Shown here: piece after piece, positions 16,902 through 25,840 of the stretch
Position numbering within the stretch: the first letter of the stretch is position 1
How the letters are laid out: every line of letters starts with the position of its first letter
Assembly: GCA_046542845.1 (NCBI GenBank)
Contig: JBKHAN010000010.1
Coordinates: forward strand, 5,816-69,815
From: SKKC01 sp046542845
Lineage (GTDB): Bacteria > Spirochaetota > Spirochaetia > DSM-27196 > SKKC01
DNA: 64,000 nucleotides
Direction of reading: 5' to 3'
Notes under the pieces: model-generated
Database searches by the model: none
Told to the model about the DNA's origin: nothing
What the model saw: only the letters and a program-made list of their open reading frames with translations
Made by a program: the position numbers and the translations under genes

Positions 16902-17253
16902 TTTCAACGCCGGCGCTGCTGCACTCGGGTATCCGACCAGTTTTGGAAAGGCGAATGGTGACGCCGGAAGCAGCGGGAAAGCCCTGAAGGACCGCTGACC
17001 CGAGTTCCCAGGCGAGTCGCTCGAGAAGACGGGCCCCGGTCGCACGCGCTGCCGCGCGAAGCGTCTTCGCAAGACTGCTGTAGTCAACGGTAGCCTCGAT
17101 CGCGTCCTGCGACGGGTCGAAGTCATGCGAAAGGCTGACGCTGCACGTGCAGTGCAGCGTCTGGGGTTGATCCCGTTCCCGTTCGGTCACACCGACACAT
17201 GCCCGGAGACGCAGCGAGTCAAGCGTCACCCGGGCGGGTGCGATATGCATCAT
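16885..17253 (-). CDS. folB: Dihydroneopterin aldolase (FolB family)
   Basis: A 122-residue FolB-type protein of the tunnelling fold, expected to convert dihydroneopterin to 6-hydroxymethyl-dihydropterin in folate synthesis. VTLDSLRLRACVGVTERER, VDYSSLAKTLR and LLERLAWELG match the family landmarks. Its start overlaps the uxaE stop by four bases (ATGA), so it is the last gene of a hexuronate operon. No other folate gene is near, and its placement there is odd. Confidence 0.85.
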   Translation of the reverse strand: MMHIAPARVTLDSLRLRACVGVTERERDQPQTLHCTCSVSLSHDFDPSQDAIEATVDYSSLAKTLRAAARATGARLLERLAWELGSAVLQGFPAASGVTIRLSKTGRIPECSSAGVEITLSR

Positions 17254-18800
17254 GCCTGGCTGCGGTGCTCAATACCGAGTGCATCGAGATGCGCTCGGAA
17301 ATGCTTCGCGATTGCCGCGAAGTATGCATCTTCGTTCCTGTGCAGCGTGTTCCTGATAGCGCCGGCAAGCTCATCGTCCAGCAGGATTCCGCCGTACGAG
17401 ATGTGCATCAGCTGCCTCCAGTGCGGGTTGGCAAGCAGGTCTCGAAGCTGCCGATCGCGAACCGAATCGAGCGACGGAACTTCGTTGACGTCGGCGTCGA
17501 TCGAGTACTTCTTCAATGCTTTCGGGAACTCTTCCATGGCTTTTTCGTGTATCCGCCGATACAGCGCCGGATCTGCGTCCGCGATGGTTTCGATCGCCAC
17601 GAGCCAGCTGGTGCCGGATGTCTTCAGGTGGAACGCTCCTCCCGATGTTTTTCCGATCCACGGGTACAGGGAAAACTTGTCGCTGCCCGAATGAACGCCG
17701 ACGCGGTGCGGCGATACTGAGCCAGCCACAGCGGTGAAAGCTTCGAAAGCAGAGCGAAACGCCCGGATGTCACCGCGGTAGTCTATGCCCTTCTGCATTG
17801 CACCCGGGAACCTGAACGCGAGGCTGTAAAAGGGAACCTCCATAGCTTCAAGTTCCGAGGCAATGAAATAGTGATCGACGAGCTGGGTCTCGACGGGGAT
17901 TTCGTCGACGGTAAACTCTATCGTAGAGTCCTCGCCCCGGACCTTGCGAAGATACGACGAGGCTTTTTTCGCAAACTGCAGTCCGGCGAAATACATGACT
18001 GCGCAACGTTCTGCGTCACCGGGCCGGAAGCGGACCGACGTACCACCGAGATTGAACGACTTTCCGGAATAGCTTCGTCGTATTCTGGATTGCTCCTTTT
18101 TCGGCAGCTTGCGGAAGGCCTCCTGAAGCGAACGGTTATCCATTGTTTCAATGTCGTCGCGAACGAAATCGCTGATATCGAGCGTCATCATGGAAGGCTC
18201 GGCCCTGGCAAACGTCCGGACGTCCTTCATGGACCGAAGATGGTCGGCGTCGGCGCCATAGCCGTCCTGGTAGCCTTCCTGGAATACGGCGAACGCGGCG
18301 TCGGATACGGTGTCCTGAAAGCTGCGTCCGAGCGCCGAAAGCTCACGCCCGCTTTGCTGGGCGAATACCGGAAAGAGTTTATATTGCCTGGCAATCCTTA
18401 TATGCGCAGGTGTGGTCATACCCAGACGATCACCAAACCCGAAGCCGGGCAAATTCGACTTTGTGGTAACCGGTTCTGTGAAGGGGAAGATCTGCCATAG
18501 CCGTTTCGCGTTCGGAAACGTCATTGGAACTTCGAGAGCCCAGACACCTTGCAATCGCTGCGGCTTTCCCGGGAAGGGGCTGCTGAACTGCGTTTTCGAA
18601 AGTGCAAGCATGGTACGAGTTGTTTCGTTCCGCCCGACAACGTACAGCACGCTGTCCCTGAAACGACACGAAGAGCGGTATATACCGGCCTTACCCGCGG
18701 TATACAACGCTTCGCGCGCACTCGCAGCAGCCTGATCGAGCGCTTCCTGCGACTGATCGAGTAACTTGTTTCGTACTGCTACCTGTATTATGTCTCTCAT
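17250..18800 (-). CDS. uxaE: Tagaturonate/fructuronate epimerase UxaE
   Basis: A 516-residue UxaE-family protein. The family was characterised in Thermotoga as interconverting D-tagaturonate and D-fructuronate, so galacturonate can be drained through the glucuronate branch. Blocks such as FGFGDRLGMTTPAHI, QEGYQDGYGADADHLRS and HRVGVHSGSDKFSLYPW contain the His/Asp-rich active-site surface typical of the family. The ATG at 18800 has AGGA upstream; longer in-frame readings run into uxaC. It lies five bases after uxaC and overlaps folB. Confidence 0.9.
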   Translation of the reverse strand: MRDIIQVAVRNKLLDQSQEALDQAAASAREALYTAGKAGIYRSSCRFRDSVLYVVGRNETTRTMLALSKTQFSSPFPGKPQRLQGVWALEVPMTFPNAKRLWQIFPFTEPVTTKSNLPGFGFGDRLGMTTPAHIRIARQYKLFPVFAQQSGRELSALGRSFQDTVSDAAFAVFQEGYQDGYGADADHLRSMKDVRTFARAEPSMMTLDISDFVRDDIETMDNRSLQEAFRKLPKKEQSRIRRSYSGKSFNLGGTSVRFRPGDAERCAVMYFAGLQFAKKASSYLRKVRGEDSTIEFTVDEIPVETQLVDHYFIASELEAMEVPFYSLAFRFPGAMQKGIDYRGDIRAFRSAFEAFTAVAGSVSPHRVGVHSGSDKFSLYPWIGKTSGGAFHLKTSGTSWLVAIETIADADPALYRRIHEKAMEEFPKALKKYSIDADVNEVPSLDSVRDRQLRDLLANPHWRQLMHISYGGILLDDELAGAIRNTLHRNEDAYFAAIAKHFRAHLDALGIEHRSQA

Positions 18801-18805
18801 TGATC

Positions 18806-20224
18806 CTACCCCTTCATCGGAAGATCGAAATAGTTTTTCGCGTTCTCCCAGCATATCTCCTGAACCATGGTGCCGAGCACGGTAATATCGCCGGGAATCT
18901 CTCCTGATTGTACCCAATTTCCGAGCAAATTACAGAGAATTCTGCGAAAATACTCGTGCCGTGGGAAACTCAAAAAACTGCGGGAGTCGGTGAGCATGCC
19001 GACAAACCTTCGAAGCAGCCCCATGTTCGCGAGGGCTACCATCTGACGCTCCATACCGTCGCGCTGGTCGTTAAACCACCACCCCGAGCCGAACTGCATC
19101 TTGCCGGGGACTTCGCCGTCCTGAAAGTTGCCGATCATAGTCGCCATCATCTCGTTGAACATCGGGTTGTTCGTGTACAGAATTGTCCTGGGCAGACCGC
19201 TGTTCGCCTCAACGGCACTGAGCATGGCGGCGAGGGTACGAGCCATAGGTACGTCGTCCATGGAGTCAAATCCGGTATCGGGACCAAGTTTTTCGAACAT
19301 GGGTCGGTTGTTGTTCCGCATCGCCCCGAAGTGGTACTGGGACGTCCATCCGCGTTCCGCGTAGCCGCGGTTCAGCTCGAGCATGATCGCCGTCTGGAGC
19401 TGCGCCCCCGAGGCCGGGTCGAGCGCCCCCCCTCCCCGCACCGCGGCAAAAAGACGTTCCGGGTCGGCCGGACTGAACTCTGCATAGACCGGGCCCGCGA
19501 GACCGTGGTCGGATATCCGGCAGCCGTGATCGTGAAAAAAGCTCATCCGCCTGTCGAGCGCTTCGCAAAGTTGTTGGTACGTTCCGATATCCATACCAGC
19601 CGCCTCGGCAAGGCGATCGACATACGCGTTAAATGCCTTCGCGTCGTGCGTCATGAAGAGCTTGTCCGGACGAAAGGCAGGGAAAACTTCGACCGGGCAC
19701 GTTGGGTCAGCGGCAATACGTTTGTGCGCATCCAGGTTGTCAACCGGATCGTCGGTCGTGCATACAACCTTCACGTTCATCTGCCGGAGTATACCGCGGA
19801 CAGAAAACTCCGGTTGTGCGAGCATGGCGTTGGTGCGACCCCACACAGTCTCAGCGCTCGAACCGTCGAGCAGCGTGTCGTCGATCCCGAAGGGGCGCTT
19901 GAGCTCAAGATGCGTCCATTGATAGAGCGGGTTTCCAATACAGTACGGGACGGTCTCGGCGAAGGCCTGAAACTTCTCCCGGTCACTGGCATCGCCAGTC
20001 ACGAAACGCTCGGCAACACCATTGGTTCGCATGGCACGCCACTTGTAATGATCGCCTTCGAGCCATATCTCCGTAATGGTCCTGAATTGTCGGTCATTGG
20101 CTATGTCCTCGGGCGACAGATGACAGTGGTAGTCCAGGATGGGCTGTTGTTCAGCGTAATCAAAATACAGGGTGCGCGCGGTATCGGTCTCAAGCAGAAA
20201 ATCGCGATCCAGAAATTTACTCAT
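18806..20224 (-). CDS. uxaC: Glucuronate/galacturonate isomerase
   Basis: A 472-residue uronate isomerase of the amidohydrolase superfamily. It converts D-glucuronate to D-fructuronate and D-galacturonate to D-tagaturonate. The metal-binding start DYHCHLSPEDIA (His33, His35) and VVCTTDDPVDNL are characteristic, as are SFFHDHGCRISDHGL and the C-terminal MLTDSRSFLSFPRHEYFRR. It sits between the SDR reductase (21-base gap) and uxaE (5-base gap) and clearly shares their transcript. Length is normal for the family. Confidence 0.96.
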   Translation of the reverse strand: MSKFLDRDFLLETDTARTLYFDYAEQQPILDYHCHLSPEDIANDRQFRTITEIWLEGDHYKWRAMRTNGVAERFVTGDASDREKFQAFAETVPYCIGNPLYQWTHLELKRPFGIDDTLLDGSSAETVWGRTNAMLAQPEFSVRGILRQMNVKVVCTTDDPVDNLDAHKRIAADPTCPVEVFPAFRPDKLFMTHDAKAFNAYVDRLAEAAGMDIGTYQQLCEALDRRMSFFHDHGCRISDHGLAGPVYAEFSPADPERLFAAVRGGGALDPASGAQLQTAIMLELNRGYAERGWTSQYHFGAMRNNNRPMFEKLGPDTGFDSMDDVPMARTLAAMLSAVEANSGLPRTILYTNNPMFNEMMATMIGNFQDGEVPGKMQFGSGWWFNDQRDGMERQMVALANMGLLRRFVGMLTDSRSFLSFPRHEYFRRILCNLLGNWVQSGEIPGDITVLGTMVQEICWENAKNYFDLPMKG

Positions 20225-20245
20225 GCCGGTACTCCAATGCTTTCA

Positions 20246-21067
20246 TCAGATGTTGTGTGTAAGATAGCCGCCGTCGACGGGAATGGTGACACCGGTTATA
20301 AAACCCGCTGCTCTCTGTGAAGCGAGAAACACCGTTGCACCTTCCATGTCGGGATAGTCACCGAAGCGGCCGAAGGGAGTATGATCAATAACCTGCTGTC
20401 CGCGCTCGGTCAACTCGCCGGTTTCATCGTCCTTGATCAGGAGCGCTTTGTTCTGATGCCCGATGAAGAATCCGGGAGCAATTGCGTTCACACGTATGCG
20501 ATGTTCTGCGAGAGCTCGCGCCGTGCCGACAGTCAGATTCATAACAGCGGATTTGGCCGCATTGTAGGCCCAGACACCGCTCAGCGGCACGTAGCTGCTC
20601 ATTGATGCCAGATTGATGATGGACCCCGCCATTTTCTCCTGCTGCCACTTGGCGGCGAAGATTTTCGTGGGAACAACGAGCCCGCCGATAAGATTCATGT
20701 CGATGACCTGACGGAACAGCTCGACGTCTAACTCGGTAAAATCGCTTTTTCCCTTGTTACCACCGACACCGTTTACGAGCAGATTCGGGATCGGAGCGTG
20801 TATGCAGGTTTCTTCGAAAGCTGCACTGACGGCGTCCTCGTCGGATGTATCGACGGTGACTCCGAAGACCCTGTCGGTCACGCCGGTTTCTTTCTGCAGG
20901 GCCTCAACCGCGTCTGCGACGGGGTGACTGGTTCCCCGACCCCAGAGCGTTACCGTCGCGCCCGCGCGTACAAGCGCACCCGCCATGACGCCGGGCAGAA
21001 CGCCGGCTCCGCCGGTGACGACCGCCGATACGTCGGTAAGTGAAAACATCTGGTCTACGTACGACAT
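20246..21067 (-). CDS. SDR oxidoreductase, probable fructuronate reductase (D-mannonate oxidoreductase)
   Basis: A 273-residue classical short-chain dehydrogenase. The NAD(P) motif is VVTGGAGVLPG near residue 16. The catalytic Ser and the YNAAK (Tyr-X3-Lys) box lie near residues 155-175. VDGGYLTHNI closes the chain. The sequence resembles the SDR type often annotated as D-mannonate oxidoreductase, which reduces fructuronate to mannonate. Being first in the operon with uxaC and uxaE supports this, but substrate is inferred. A GGAGAG site precedes the ATG. Confidence 0.8.
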   Translation of the reverse strand: MSYVDQMFSLTDVSAVVTGGAGVLPGVMAGALVRAGATVTLWGRGTSHPVADAVEALQKETGVTDRVFGVTVDTSDEDAVSAAFEETCIHAPIPNLLVNGVGGNKGKSDFTELDVELFRQVIDMNLIGGLVVPTKIFAAKWQQEKMAGSIINLASMSSYVPLSGVWAYNAAKSAVMNLTVGTARALAEHRIRVNAIAPGFFIGHQNKALLIKDDETGELTERGQQVIDHTPFGRFGDYPDMEGATVFLASQRAAGFITGVTIPVDGGYLTHNI

Positions 21068-21118
21068 GAATACTCTCCATCCTTTCCTGTTTACTCGAAC
21101 AATAGCCTGTTCCCGCAG

Positions 21119-21147
21119 ACCCTACGACGTGTCGGGGCTGCTGTCAA
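21119..21147 (-). promoter_or_regulatory. Promoter of the SDR-uxaC-uxaE-folB operon
   Basis: On the minus strand a perfect TTGACA (21142-21147) is followed after 17 bases by the weak hexamer TAGGGT (21119-21124). The poor -10 suggests dependence on an activator or derepression. It faces the opposite promoter at 21165-21193, with only 17 bases between the two -35 boxes. Confidence 0.4.
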
Positions 21148-21164
21148 ATCCGGAATTCGCTCAC

Positions 21165-21193
21165 TTGACTGCGTACCCCCACGGTGCTATCAA
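21165..21193 (+). promoter_or_regulatory. Promoter of the LarA-like/gnd operon
   Basis: TTGACT (21165-21170), a 17-base spacer, then TATCAA (21188-21193). The predicted leader is about 25 bases and contains the AGAGGT ribosome site used by the ATG at 21226. Confidence 0.5.
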
Positions 21194-21225
21194 GACTACC
21201 ACACAGTCAGCAGAGGTCAAACTAC

Positions 21226-22506
21226 ATGACGTACATACGTGCCCATGTTCCACCGGAAGACGGTGGAATCTCGAAAACAGCGATATTCGAGCATCTCGGA
21301 GAGCTGCTCTCGTCTCTCCAATCCGACGGGTACGGACTCGAGACAGTGCTCGCAGTCCCACCCGACATCACCCGCCTGCACAGCGGCTCCGGCGAGGTTC
21401 TCGCGGAGGTGTACCGCCATCTCGGTAACCGCCTGACTGACGTGCTCCCTGCGGTGGGCACACACGTACCCATGTCTGCGGGAGAAATCGCCCGCATGTA
21501 TCCGGACATTCCGGCATCCCTGTTCAGGCCCCACGATTTCAGGCGCGATGTGGTGAATCTCGGATCGATCGACGCCGCGTTTATCGAGGAGCAGAGCGAA
21601 GGCAAGCTGTCCTTCGAATGGCCTGCACAGATTTCGCGCATGGTTGCAGCTCGTGAGCACGATCTGGTTTTGAGTATCGGGCAGGTAGTACCGCATGAGG
21701 TCATTGGTATGGCCAACCACTCGAAAAACCTGTTCGTCGGAACCGGTGGAGCCGAAGCCATCGATAAGAGCCATTACCTCGGCGCGGTCTATGGCATGGA
21801 ACGGATTATGGGGATTGCAGACACTCCGGTGCGGCGGGTCCTCGATCGTGCGGCCGATTCGTTCACCGGAGATTTGAACGTCGTGTATATATTGACCGTC
21901 GTTGCCCCGGGACCGGAGGGACATCCGGTTATCACCGGCCTCTTCGCCGGCAGCGGCACTGAATGTTTTTATGAGGCGTCCGAACTCGCGCGGAAATATA
22001 ACGTTGTGCATTTGGACCGGGCACCGGAAACGGTGGTCGTATCCCTCGATCCGGAGACGTACCATTCAACCTGGGTCGGAAACAAGGCAATCTACAGGAC
22101 CAGAAAGGCGATTGCCGACGCGGGCTCGCTGTACATTCACGCACCGGGTGTGAAGGTTTTCGGTGAAGATACCGAGATAGACCGTCTGATCCGGCGCTAC
22201 GGATACTGCGGCACCGAGGCAGTTCTCGATGCCGTCGACCGGGAATCCGAGCTTTCGACACAGTTAAGTGCAGCCGCACATCTCATCCATGGTTCGAGCG
22301 AAGGCAGATTTTCGGTTACGTGGGCACCGGACGGACTTGCGAAAGAAGAGATCGAATCAGTAGGCTATCAGTATTCGGACCCCGACACCCTTGCAGAGCG
22401 GTTCCGGATCCCGGAACTGAAAGACGGGTGGAACACCGTAAACGGTGAAGAGGTGTTTTATATTTCCCAGCCAGGACTTGGCCTCTGGGAAGCTGACCGC
22501 GGCTGA
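21226..22506 (+). CDS. LarA-family nickel-dependent hydroxyacid epimerase (DUF2088), candidate D-mannonate/D-gluconate 2-epimerase
   Basis: A 426-residue LarA homologue. Key positions of lactate racemase can be matched by motif and spacing. Asp47/Arg50 lie in PPDITR and His80 in VGTHVPM. His157 lies in VVPHEVIG, Lys167 in NHSKNLF and His183 in DKSHYLG. The His-Lys and Lys-His spacings (10 and 16) equal those of L. plantarum LarA His174/Lys184/His200, which hold the nickel-pincer cofactor. Mannonate and gluconate are C2 epimers, and the neighbours make mannonate and use phosphogluconate. The substrate is therefore inferred from context. No larB, larC or larE is in the window. AGAGGT precedes the ATG. 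Confidence 0.85.
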   Translation: MTYIRAHVPPEDGGISKTAIFEHLGELLSSLQSDGYGLETVLAVPPDITRLHSGSGEVLAEVYRHLGNRLTDVLPAVGTHVPMSAGEIARMYPDIPASLFRPHDFRRDVVNLGSIDAAFIEEQSEGKLSFEWPAQISRMVAAREHDLVLSIGQVVPHEVIGMANHSKNLFVGTGGAEAIDKSHYLGAVYGMERIMGIADTPVRRVLDRAADSFTGDLNVVYILTVVAPGPEGHPVITGLFAGSGTECFYEASELARKYNVVHLDRAPETVVVSLDPETYHSTWVGNKAIYRTRKAIADAGSLYIHAPGVKVFGEDTEIDRLIRRYGYCGTEAVLDAVDRESELSTQLSAAAHLIHGSSEGRFSVTWAPDGLAKEEIESVGYQYSDPDTLAERFRIPELKDGWNTVNGEEVFYISQPGLGLWEADRG

Positions 22507-22537
22507 GGCTGCACTGACACAGATGGAGAAGGTACAC

Positions 22538-24004
22538 ATGAACGCGAAAGCAGATATTGGCCTGATCGGGCTCGCAGTAATGGGACAGAATCTCGTTTTG
22601 AACATGAACGACAACGGATACACCGTCGCGGTGTATAACCGTACAACGGAAAAGATGAAGGATTTCATCTCCGGGCCTGCTGCAGGCCGGTCCGTGCATG
22701 GTGCACAGTCGCTCGAAGAACTGGTAGCGATGCTTGAGAGCCCGCGCCGCGTCATGCTTATGGTGAAGGCCGGTTCGGTCGTCGATCAGTACATCGAGAA
22801 GCTCCTGCCGCTCCTGGACAAGGGAGACATTATCATCGATGGAGGGAACAGCCACTATCCTGATACCGAACGACGCACAAAGCAGCTTGCCGAACACGGA
22901 CTGCGATTCATCGGTACGGGTGTGTCCGGCGGCGAGGAGGGAGCTCGCACAGGGCCGAGTATAATGCCGGGTGGCGCCGCCGATGCATGGCCCGCCGTTA
23001 AACCCATCTTTCAGGCCATTGCGGCCAAGGCTTCAGACGGCAGCCCCTGCTGTGACTGGGTAGGCGACGGCGGCGCCGGGCACTACGTCAAGATGGTTCA
23101 CAACGCGATCGAATACGGGGACATGCAACTGATTGCGGAGGCGTATCAGATCATGCACGAACTGCTCGGCATGACCCACGCAGAAATGGCCGATGTTTTC
23201 GGCGCGTGGAATCAAGGTCGCCTCGAAAGCTACCTCATCGAAATAAGTTCGGACATTCTCCGCGCGGTCGACGACGACGGATCTCCGCTTCTGGAAAAGA
23301 TCCTCGACGCTGCGGGGCAGAAAGGTACCGGTAAGTGGACCGTCGTCGACGCCGCCAACCTCGGTATCCCCGTGACGCTTATCGGCGAGGCTGTATTCGC
23401 ACGGTCCCTGAGCGCGCTGAAAGAAGAACGCGTCGACGCGGCACGCATACTCGGCGACCCAAGGAACACATCCTCAGTGCTCGGAAGCGGCGACCGAGAC
23501 GCCATGCTTGCCGACCTCGAGGCTGCGGTATACGCGGCAAAAATTACGAGCTACGCGCAGGGTTTCATGCTGATTCGCGAGGCGTCCAGACAGAACGGGT
23601 GGTCAATAGACTTCGGTGCCGTCGCCGGCATGTGGCGCGGAGGCTGTATAATACGAAGCGCGTTTCTGGAGGACATAACCAGCGCGTACGAAAAGGACGA
23701 AGCGCTGCAGAACCTTCTGCTCGCGCCTGTGTTCGCAACCGCCACACGTGACTCGATACCGGCGTGGCGACGAGCCGTTACACGCGCTATCAGCACGGGA
23801 ATCCCTGTCCCGGCTCTTGGCGCCGCGTTGAGTTTCTACGACGGATACCGAAGCGAGCGTCTTCCAGCCAACATGATTCAGGCTCAACGCGACTATTTCG
23901 GAGCCCACACCTACGAGCGAACCGACAAGCCGAGGGGAGAATACTTCCATACCAACTGGACAGGCAGCGGCGGGGCGGTCTCCGCTGGAACGTACAACGC
24001 ATAA
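22538..24004 (+). CDS. gnd: 6-phosphogluconate dehydrogenase, decarboxylating
   Basis: A 488-residue enzyme of the oxidative pentose phosphate pathway, converting 6-phosphogluconate to ribulose 5-phosphate, CO2 and reduced cofactor. The coenzyme fold starts IGLIGLAVMGQNL, and NRT (residues 34-36) favours NADP. The substrate signature GTGVSGGEEGAR is present, with the catalytic block GHYVKMVHNAIEYGDMQLI. The ATG at 22538 has GGAGAAGG upstream. It lies 31 bases after the LarA-like gene and ends at a strong terminator. No gluconate kinase is seen nearby. Confidence 0.95.
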   Translation: MNAKADIGLIGLAVMGQNLVLNMNDNGYTVAVYNRTTEKMKDFISGPAAGRSVHGAQSLEELVAMLESPRRVMLMVKAGSVVDQYIEKLLPLLDKGDIIIDGGNSHYPDTERRTKQLAEHGLRFIGTGVSGGEEGARTGPSIMPGGAADAWPAVKPIFQAIAAKASDGSPCCDWVGDGGAGHYVKMVHNAIEYGDMQLIAEAYQIMHELLGMTHAEMADVFGAWNQGRLESYLIEISSDILRAVDDDGSPLLEKILDAAGQKGTGKWTVVDAANLGIPVTLIGEAVFARSLSALKEERVDAARILGDPRNTSSVLGSGDRDAMLADLEAAVYAAKITSYAQGFMLIREASRQNGWSIDFGAVAGMWRGGCIIRSAFLEDITSAYEKDEALQNLLLAPVFATATRDSIPAWRRAVTRAISTGIPVPALGAALSFYDGYRSERLPANMIQAQRDYFGAHTYERTDKPRGEYFHTNWTGSGGAVSAGTYNA

Positions 24005-24025
24005 CCTCCACGGTGGTACGCTGCT

Positions 24026-24060
24026 GTGCCCCGGGCAACCGGGGCACTACTCCTTTTCTT
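24026..24060 (+). terminator. Rho-independent terminator after gnd
   Basis: Arms GTGCCCCGG (24026-24034) and CCGGGGCAC (24039-24047) close on a GCAA tetraloop and are followed by a T-rich tail containing CCTTTTCTT. The hairpin lies in the short gap before, and touches the stop codon of, the convergent unknown gene. Confidence 0.85.
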
Positions 24061-24694
24061 CGAACTCAACGTCCTGTGCTTCGGCATTTTCGCTGTCCGT
24101 GTCCGGCGCCTGTTCGCTCTCATGAGGGCTCTGCCGGTTAGAATCTCTTGGCTGCTGTGCTTGCTGATTCAGCGACTCAAAAAAGCGGCCGAACTGCTCA
24201 AGCCCGTCCTTTATGGTGCTTTCGGCTGTGGTCATGAAGGTCCGCACCGTCTCGGTGGGGTCACCGGAGCGCAGATTCTCCGCCGCCTCTTCAAAACCGA
24301 CCCGAATATTCTCTGCGGTCTCTTCAAAACCTTCGGCTACAGACTTGCGGCCGCCGGCAACGTCGCTAATGTTGCGAAAGTTCCGGTACAGGTCGGTTGC
24401 AAAATCCCCCTCTCCGCGATGAGCAAGCCGAAGCTGCTCACGGTAGAGGGTACTGAGTCCGGGTATATCACGGAAAATCCACGACAGGAGCGTTCGCAGA
24501 TACACCGCCTTCTCCCGGTCCTCACGTTTCGTACAGCGAGATAACTCGTCGACGATTCGGGTGACGAGTTTTCCGGACAGCTCCGTCTTCTCCACCTCGT
24601 CGAGGCGTGACTCCCTTATTGTGGTGTACGCGGCGACGTAATTGTTGTCGCGAATCATTTCGTGTATCCGTTCGATACGTTCTTCAGTGGTCAT
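24047..24694 (-). CDS. Unknown protein, helical with acidic disordered tail
   Basis: A 215-residue protein I do not recognise. The first 150 residues are predicted mostly helical and charged (MTTEERIERIHEMIRDNNYV at the start). A repetitive amphipathic stretch (EGFEETAENIRVGFEEAAEN, about 118-137) is followed by a Gln/Ser/Glu-rich tail from about residue 175 ending in FEEKE. There is no signal peptide or membrane span. It follows the metallophosphoesterase by 75 bases on the same strand and may be co-transcribed. No clear ribosome site precedes the ATG at 24694. Confidence 0.65.
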   Translation of the reverse strand: MTTEERIERIHEMIRDNNYVAAYTTIRESRLDEVEKTELSGKLVTRIVDELSRCTKREDREKAVYLRTLLSWIFRDIPGLSTLYREQLRLAHRGEGDFATDLYRNFRNISDVAGGRKSVAEGFEETAENIRVGFEEAAENLRSGDPTETVRTFMTTAESTIKDGLEQFGRFFESLNQQAQQPRDSNRQSPHESEQAPDTDSENAEAQDVEFEEKE

Positions 24695-24769
24695 GTACAC
24701 ACAGTAGTGTTTCCGGCTTCAAGTCGGCAAGCACCGCCGGGTCAATTGGTCCGCTATTCAAGGTATGAA

Positions 24770-25837
24770 TCACGAAAGCAGCCGGATTCGGGCGAAAATG
24801 TAGTCAAGCGAATCTTCCTTAATGACGACACGGTAATACCGGGTGCCGGTAAGTTGCTCTGCGTGAAAGCGCCTGTACCGCAGATAGGTCTGACTTCGGG
24901 TCGAATCGAACCAGTACACGAGTCGAATCGTCCTTCCTTCGATTTCGATTCCGGTAATTCCCCGCTCGCCGATCACTCCGCCGGAATTAAACATACACGG
25001 GACCACAAGGTTCGCGTTGTAGAGACTCTCATCGCTTTCTTCATAATGCGGGTCGCCGCGCAGCAGCTCAAGTTCAGATTTGAGGGCTGTGATCTGACCT
25101 GCAAGGCGTTCCCGTACCGACCCATCCGACTCGGTATAACGGCGGCACAACAGCTCAATCTGAAACTTGATCGTGTCTGCCTTGCTGAGACTTTCGAAAA
25201 GCGGTCGGTGCGTATGGCCAATTATCGAAAGGACTTTCCGGACGCTCGAGTAGTGATATACGCGCCGCTCGGTCTTGAAGCGTTTCGTACTGTCATGACT
25301 GACAGTCACATTGCCTATGCCCATAGGATTTGCAACGTAGCGGAGAAAAAAGTTGATCCAGCTCTGCTTTTTTACCGATACGTAGCGCGGGTGCACCTGG
25401 TGCCCGTGAAACATGAAAATGTGCTCCCCGTCGAGCTGATACCGCAGGCCGTCGTGGAGGGGGAACGGGAGATCCGGCACGTCGGCCAGCGGGTAGTCGT
25501 GATTGCCGACAATCCTGTCCATTCCCACGTCGTTTCGATACCGATCAAAGAGCGCGAATACGTCCTGCCACTGTCGCTGTATTGCATGAAGCGAGAAGCG
25601 AAGGAGTTCTTCCACGTCACCGTTGAGCACCAGACGATGGTGGCGAGGCAGATACCAGTGTTCCAGTACTGCCGCGAAGACATCTGCGTTGATCCGGAAA
25701 TCGTCGTTCTTCCCACCGTTTCCCATGTGGAGATCGCTGAAAATAACAATTTTGCTCTCATCCGTGAGGGTTCGCGCTGGAGCTGCTTCGAAAACCGCAT
25801 CGAGGTTCCGGAAACTGAAATCTACGTGTCGACTCAT
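24770..25837 (-). CDS. Calcineurin-like metallophosphoesterase
   Basis: A 355-residue protein with all five classical metallophosphoesterase motifs: FSDLHMGN (Asp35, His37), LNGDVEE, VGNHDYP, FMFHGHQVHP and IGHTHRP. These bind two metals and support phosphomono- or diester hydrolysis. The C-terminal third (about 235-355) adds a beta-rich extension of unknown role. There is no signal peptide, so it is probably cytoplasmic. It starts three bases after the WD40 gene and is almost certainly translated from the same message. The substrate is unknown. Confidence 0.85.
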   Translation of the reverse strand: MSRHVDFSFRNLDAVFEAAPARTLTDESKIVIFSDLHMGNGGKNDDFRINADVFAAVLEHWYLPRHHRLVLNGDVEELLRFSLHAIQRQWQDVFALFDRYRNDVGMDRIVGNHDYPLADVPDLPFPLHDGLRYQLDGEHIFMFHGHQVHPRYVSVKKQSWINFFLRYVANPMGIGNVTVSHDSTKRFKTERRVYHYSSVRKVLSIIGHTHRPLFESLSKADTIKFQIELLCRRYTESDGSVRERLAGQITALKSELELLRGDPHYEESDESLYNANLVVPCMFNSGGVIGERGITGIEIEGRTIRLVYWFDSTRSQTYLRYRRFHAEQLTGTRYYRVVIKEDSLDYIFARIRLLS

Positions 25838-25840
25838 AAT

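Noticed and set aside
18908..20320. 470-codon open frame on the plus strand
   Set aside because: Lies opposite uxaC, whose protein sequence is unmistakable; the antisense protein is composition-driven.
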